Below, piece by piece: positions 7,231-10,094 of a stretch of 10,094 nucleotides of DNA (positions are counted from its first letter, which is position 1; each line of letters begins with the position of its first letter). Source of the stretch: JAGOJE01 sp964553715. Its GTDB lineage: Bacteria; Pseudomonadota; Alphaproteobacteria; Rickettsiales; Rickettsiaceae. Below the pieces are notes generated by a model. The model was not told the origin of the DNA and ran no database searches. It saw only the letters and a list, made by a program, of their open reading frames with translations. The stretch is from contig CAZKKY010000031.1 of NCBI GenBank assembly GCA_964553715.1, forward strand, positions 1-10,094, read 5' to 3'. Position numbers and translations under genes: made by a program.

Positions 7231-7369
7231 ATGCATGCAGATAATGATTATTTTTCTGATGTGGTAGATTTGAAATGGTGTTTAGGTCTGCTTAAAAGAC
7301 GATAATATAACGCCAGAGCAAATAAATACTTGATAATTTACCTATGGTATAATATCATACAATCATAGG
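7231..7369 (+). pseudogene. Short decayed coding remnant
   Basis: From the ATG at 7231 the sequence reads MHADNDYFSDVVDLKWCLGL and stops at 7303-7305. Shifting frame at the AAAA run near 7294-7297 lets it continue as KDDNITPEQNKYL and on to a TAG at 7367-7369. The first part has protein-like composition and a purine-rich GGATAAGGG before the ATG. I do not recognise it. It lies in a 321-bp stretch (7096-7416) with no intact gene of normal length; the rest of that stretch holds only the out-of-frame tail and a possible promoter. Confidence 0.3.
7346..7354 (+). promoter_or_regulatory. Extended -10 promoter element ahead of the ankyrin gene
   Basis: TGGTATAAT combines a perfect TATAAT (7349-7354) with the upstream TG of an extended -10, a form that can work without a good -35. 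TTGATA at 7331 is too close (12 nt) to serve as a standard -35. The start would fall near 7361, leaving a leader of about 55 nt before the ATG at 7417. Confidence 0.45.
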
Positions 7370-7416
7370 TTATAAGTAATATTAAAATTGTTTGTTTGCC
7401 TTAATGGATTACTGAA

Positions 7417-8025
7417 ATGCTAGAGCAAAGAATTTGTTTTAATAGTGTAAACAGGGGTGATACAGGGTTTTTGTCAGCTCTTGTACGCTATATTAATGTT
7501 AATTATGTTTACGAACATGGTACTACATTATTGCACATTGCTTCAAAGAATGGTCATAGTGAAATAGTACAAATAATATTAAATGCTTTCGGTAATATCA
7601 GTCAAGCCGACCACAGCGGCAACACCCCTCTTCACCTATCTGCAGCATCAGGTCATATTGAAATCGTCTCTATCTTATTAAACAGAGGCGCGCTTATTTA
7701 TCCGAATAATAATCTTAATACACCTTTACATTTAGCAAGCCAAAATGGACATTTACAAATAATAAAAATTTTGTTGAGTAAAGGAAGTGATATTAACCAG
7801 GGAAATGCCATTAAAAAAACACCTCTACATCTTGCTTGTGAAAATGGTCATTCTACAATAGTAAAATTTTTATTAAATCACGGAGCTGAAATATTAAAGT
7901 TAGATTATGAGGGATATACTCCTAAAAATTTAGCAATTTCAGGTGAATGGAAAAATTCTATAAGTTTTAGTATTTTGCACCGGAAGAAATTGTACACATC
8001 AATAATGCTTTTACTAAGCGTCTAA
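7417..8025 (+). CDS. Ankyrin-repeat protein, probably truncated by a frameshift
   Basis: The 202 residues contain four well-formed ankyrin repeats, about residues 35-64, 68-97, 101-130 and 134-163, each with a TPLHLA- or TLLHIA-like turn, a GH in the helix link and an I/V-V-x-x-L-L second helix. A fifth begins at GYTPKNLAISG (166-176) and breaks down. The last 17 residues (SILHRKK onward) do not resemble a repeat or a natural end, whereas a different frame continues with protein-like sequence. Ankyrin stacks bind proteins and are typical of effectors in intracellular bacteria. No signal peptide is seen. The Shine-Dalgarno is poor, and an in-frame stop at 7402 bounds the start. It may still be made as a shortened protein. 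Confidence 0.85.
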   Translation: MLEQRICFNSVNRGDTGFLSALVRYINVNYVYEHGTTLLHIASKNGHSEIVQIILNAFGNISQADHSGNTPLHLSAASGHIEIVSILLNRGALIYPNNNLNTPLHLASQNGHLQIIKILLSKGSDINQGNAIKKTPLHLACENGHSTIVKFLLNHGAEILKLDYEGYTPKNLAISGEWKNSISFSILHRKKLYTSIMLLLSV

Positions 8026-8137
8026 TTGATCATTCAAGAATCTATTGTTTAGCTTTAACATTCGGGCTTATTATATTAATACAAACTATGGAACGGAGAT
8101 AGAAGCCTTAAAACGTAAGTTTAGTACAAACTATTAG
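7971..8137 (+). pseudogene. Frameshifted 3' remainder of the ankyrin gene
   Basis: From 7971 a second frame reads FAPEEIVHINNAFTKRLIDH and on to a stop at 8100-8102. A third frame overlaps it with NYGTEIEALKRKFSTNY and stops at 8135-8137. Adding one T to the TTTT run at 7973-7976 joins the ankyrin ORF to the first segment as SIFAPEEIV. A second indel between about 8065 and 8090 would be needed to reach the third. The first join is convincing; the second is weaker. No gene is visible in 8138-8188. Confidence 0.5.
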
Positions 8138-8188
8138 AATTAGGAGTCAATTGATTAAAATCTTATTGACTTCGTAACTGTAGTCCTA

Positions 8189-8695
8189 CTACAATTCATC
8201 ATTCCCAAGTAGATTAGTTTGTTCTAAATTACTACTACTTAGCATCTTTAAATTCGCTTCAGTAAGCTCAGGATAACAACCAAGTTCGCTACCATCTTCT
8301 TCTTTGTTAATAGAATCTTCTTGGATAAAAAATTCTTCAGCACTAAGATCCGAACTTGTATCTTCTACAAAAGTATAAGGTTTCAATAATTCTTGTATTT
8401 CAATAGGTGCATCTTCCATCTCAACCTCTTCTTCAAGCATCAAACGTAATTTATGCTTTAAAGTTAAAGCCTTTTCACTATAAGGATTAGAACCTAACTG
8501 ATTCTGTTCAAAATGATTAAGTAACACTTTTAGCATCGGAGCAGATTTCCTTGATATCGCAAGATCAAATAATATACCATTATCGTATTCCATTAAATCT
8601 ATAGCCGGATTATCAGCTAAAAGTTTCTCAGCTTGCTTGATGTAACTCCATCTACAATAATCACGTAATAGTCCATATATTTCCTTAAGAGTCAT
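8189..8695 (-). CDS. Ankyrin-like helical protein with acidic tail, coupled to the upstream peptidase-like gene
   Basis: The 168 residues start with two ankyrin-like helical pairs: one with YIKQAEKLLADNPAIDL (18-34) and one with GILFDLAISRKSAPMLKVLL (40-59). A charged helix (74-107) follows, then an acidic stretch at 111-137. The TPLH-type turn is missing, so these repeats are degenerate. No membrane segment or signal is visible. The ATG overlaps the end of the 384-residue gene by 11 bp and has a strong AGGAGG 5 nt upstream, so translation is probably coupled and the products made together. Roles as partner, chaperone or antidote of the upstream protein are all possible. It could instead be the C-terminal part of a single protein split by one base, since removing one G from the adjoining G5 run puts both frames together. 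Confidence 0.8.
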   Translation of the reverse strand: MTLKEIYGLLRDYCRWSYIKQAEKLLADNPAIDLMEYDNGILFDLAISRKSAPMLKVLLNHFEQNQLGSNPYSEKALTLKHKLRLMLEEEVEMEDAPIEIQELLKPYTFVEDTSSDLSAEEFFIQEDSINKEEDGSELGCYPELTEANLKMLSSSNLEQTNLLGNDEL

Positions 8696-9839
8696 GGCCC
8701 CCTCCTATTAATCCTAATAAATCAGAGCTTTGTTCTTTTAAATCCCTACATATTTTTTCTACGCAAACTTCATGGTAACTCACCAATAAACCTAGAGAGG
8801 CATTATTCTCTAATAAAGCACAAAAATCTTTTTTTAAATTCGATTGCATCTCAATAGAATATAAAGAAGCAATTTTAAGTATACTACTAACATATTTATC
8901 TATTATATTAAATTTATGTATAGTGTTAATATCTGATGTTTGCTTAACACGTGTTGGTAAATCTGATGCTATAATATATTCGTCTATTTTATCATTATTT
9001 GATAGCTCCTTTATAACATCCCAATCTTTAATTGTTTTTAAATCTAATATACTCCGATCATCAACTTTGTTAAGTCCAAAAGCAATCTTTACTGACAAAT
9101 CAATGCAATCTCTATATTGAGTGTTTAGGGGCCCTGTCTCACCTTTAGGTTTATATATTTGTATATCTTTTTTATGTAAAACTGTAATCTTATCAAGTAA
9201 ATAATGAGAGGGTAGAATATCTGGATTAGACAAGTGACTACTAAATATAAAATTACTAGGATCTATTACCAATATTTCATGTTTCCCATTAAGAACAGGA
9301 TTTTTATACAATACTAATGTATGAGATTCAGGGTGATTTTCATTCATTTGAATAGTATGTTGCTCTCTTGCAAGTATGTCTACCAACACTGTCTTTTTAT
9401 CCTCATTATCAAGCAAGTAATGAACAGCTCTTTCAAAAACCGTTTTTTCTACACAAGTATGTATTATTGATTCTGCAATAGCCTTATAGTTAGTACTGCT
9501 GCTACTAGAAGAACGTATATTTCGGCTCACAATTTCTGTTTTACTCTCTATGTCCTCTGATGCCTCTAGGATTATGTCATCCAAAGTAAGAGTATACGTG
9601 TTAATACCAAAACGTATAACATTATTATCATTATATTCATAGTTATCTATAAACCATTGATCAGCAGAATTTTCTACAAACTCTCTTGAGTCAAAAGTTG
9701 TAGGAGTGATCGAATATTTTCTAATTTCTTCAATCTCTGCCTTTAATAAATCAGAATTCTCAATGGGAGAAAAGTGCTCAGTATCATTGCCTTGGTAAAC
9801 TCTATATTCAGAATTTTCAAATCTTATTTGGGTTTTCAT
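8685..9839 (-). CDS. Candidate clan CE cysteine peptidase / YopJ-like acyltransferase-type protein
   Basis: No exact family is recognised for these 384 residues, but the centre has the clan CE layout: H173 in SHTLVLY, D193 in ILVIDPSN, Q241 and C245 in TQYRDCIDLSVKIAF. The His-Asp gap of 20 and His-Cys gap of 72 are close to Ulp1-type peptidases and YopJ-type acetyltransferases, and DC at the nucleophile followed by a helix is typical. Ulp1 proteins usually have Gly after the Cys and Gln six residues before it; here it is Ile and four. A W-F-I-D segment (62-65) may match the substrate-binding W of Ulp1. Residues 260-380 are helical. Known members act on ubiquitin or SUMO-like modifiers or acetylate host kinases, so a host-targeted effector is likely. 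It is the first gene of a two-gene unit, with a promoter close upstream and a poor Shine-Dalgarno. Confidence 0.8.
   Translation of the reverse strand: MKTQIRFENSEYRVYQGNDTEHFSPIENSDLLKAEIEEIRKYSITPTTFDSREFVENSADQWFIDNYEYNDNNVIRFGINTYTLTLDDIILEASEDIESKTEIVSRNIRSSSSSSTNYKAIAESIIHTCVEKTVFERAVHYLLDNEDKKTVLVDILAREQHTIQMNENHPESHTLVLYKNPVLNGKHEILVIDPSNFIFSSHLSNPDILPSHYLLDKITVLHKKDIQIYKPKGETGPLNTQYRDCIDLSVKIAFGLNKVDDRSILDLKTIKDWDVIKELSNNDKIDEYIIASDLPTRVKQTSDINTIHKFNIIDKYVSSILKIASLYSIEMQSNLKKDFCALLENNASLGLLVSYHEVCVEKICRDLKEQSSDLLGLIGGGHDS
8701..8706 (-). promoter_or_regulatory. Strong Shine-Dalgarno inside the end of the upstream gene
   Basis: AGGAGG reads on the minus strand 5 nt before the ATG at 8695 and lies within the last codons of the 384-residue gene. 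It supports independent initiation of the 168-residue protein and this start codon. It overlaps the G5 run (8702-8698), which is also the likely site of frame slippage. Confidence 0.7.
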
Positions 9840-9870
9840 AACAACATCTCACGATAAGCTTACTTGCTTT

Positions 9871-9899
9871 ATTGTAACAGATTATTAACAAATATTCAA
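9871..9899 (-). promoter_or_regulatory. Sigma70-type promoter of the peptidase-like/ankyrin-like unit
   Basis: TTGAAT (9899-9894) and TACAAT (9876-9871) are separated by exactly 17 nt on the minus strand, with four and five of six consensus matches. The predicted start near 9864 gives a leader of about 25 nt before the ATG at 9839. Confidence 0.6.
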
Positions 9900-9963
9900 T
9901 GTAGATTTGTTGCGAAAAATCTATAAAACCTGAGTGTTTAGAAAGATTTGTTATATAGAATAA

Positions 9964-10053
9964 GATCTTCTTCTTTCTGGCTGGATTTTTGCGGTAGGTG
10001 TTGTAGGCATTGCGCTATTCCTTGCTTTAGTAGGTGAGAATCTTTCTTTGTAA
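9964..10053 (+). pseudogene. Short hydrophobic coding fragment in an otherwise gene-free right end
   Basis: Between an in-frame TAA at 9961 and a TAA at 10051 the plus strand reads DLLLSGWIFAVGVVGIALFL and a few more residues, a plausible single membrane-spanning segment. It has no ATG at its start and no Shine-Dalgarno, so if genuine it is the remnant of a membrane protein, perhaps a transporter, whose upstream part is gone. The complementary strand is also open here (KQGIAQCLQHLPQKSSQKEE), so even the coding strand is uncertain. Nothing else is visible in 9900-10094 apart from a 7-bp inverted repeat at 9902-9923. Confidence 0.25.
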
Positions 10054-10094
10054 TGTTTTATTGATTAGATCTCGTTTTTTAATATATTCTACAA

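Noticed and set aside
8179..8193. Inverted repeat TGTAGT-CCT-ACTACA as a terminator of the right-hand unit
   Set aside because: The 6-bp stem is AT-rich, overlaps the stop codon and has no T run after it on the minus strand.
8923..9120. Plus-strand ORF of 65 codons
   Set aside because: Antisense shadow of the peptidase-like gene.
9902..9923. TAGATTT...AAATCTA inverted repeat as a transposon end or terminator
   Set aside because: The 7-bp AT-rich arms have no T run, no matching partner end and no transposase nearby in the window.

Overview
The window is AT-rich, roughly 30% GC by eye, uses TGA as a stop, and is filled with proteins of the kind intracellular bacteria aim at host cells: ankyrin and TPR repeats, long coiled coils, a cysteine-peptidase-like protein and a SecA-like ATPase with a foreign C-terminus. 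No housekeeping gene, tRNA or rRNA is visible. An obligate intracellular bacterium, most likely of the Rickettsiales, fits best. That is an inference from style and composition; Legionellales, Holosporales or another endosymbiont group cannot be excluded.

Left block (1-3513, minus strand): one uninterrupted reading frame of 1171 codons that leaves the window at its 3' end. Residues 100-700 hold the SecA motor with all main ATPase motifs. The SecA C-terminal domains are replaced by a helical region with a TPR-like stretch and a long hydrophobic segment.

Divergent promoter region (3514-3663): back-to-back sigma70-like promoters with overlapping -35 boxes and a 26-bp near-palindrome that looks like a shared operator.

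Centre (3664-8137, plus strand): a 397-residue coiled-coil protein with very regular heptads, a hairpin terminator, then a 717-residue protein with helical hairpins, TPRs, two ankyrin repeats and an F-box-like end. The two share an unfamiliar 34-residue motif (F-G-I-x-E-P-x-Y-x-Y-H-x-E) placed between two coiled-coil arms. After them come a frame-shifted tail, a short decayed coding stretch and an ankyrin protein that appears truncated by loss of one T.

Right block (8189-9839, minus strand): a two-gene unit with its own promoter. The first gene encodes a 384-residue protein with the His/Asp/Gln/Cys order of clan CE cysteine peptidases or YopJ-type acetyltransferases. The second encodes a 168-residue ankyrin-like, acidic-tailed protein. 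They overlap by 11 bp at a G5 run, and losing one G would fuse them. The last 255 bases hold no intact gene, only a short hydrophobic coding fragment.

Working picture (inference): an accessory effector region. The SecA-like ATPase and the hairpin-motif proteins share one control region and may form an undescribed system; the peptidase-like pair is a separate effector or effector-partner unit. Several single-base frame breaks suggest that part of the region is decaying.
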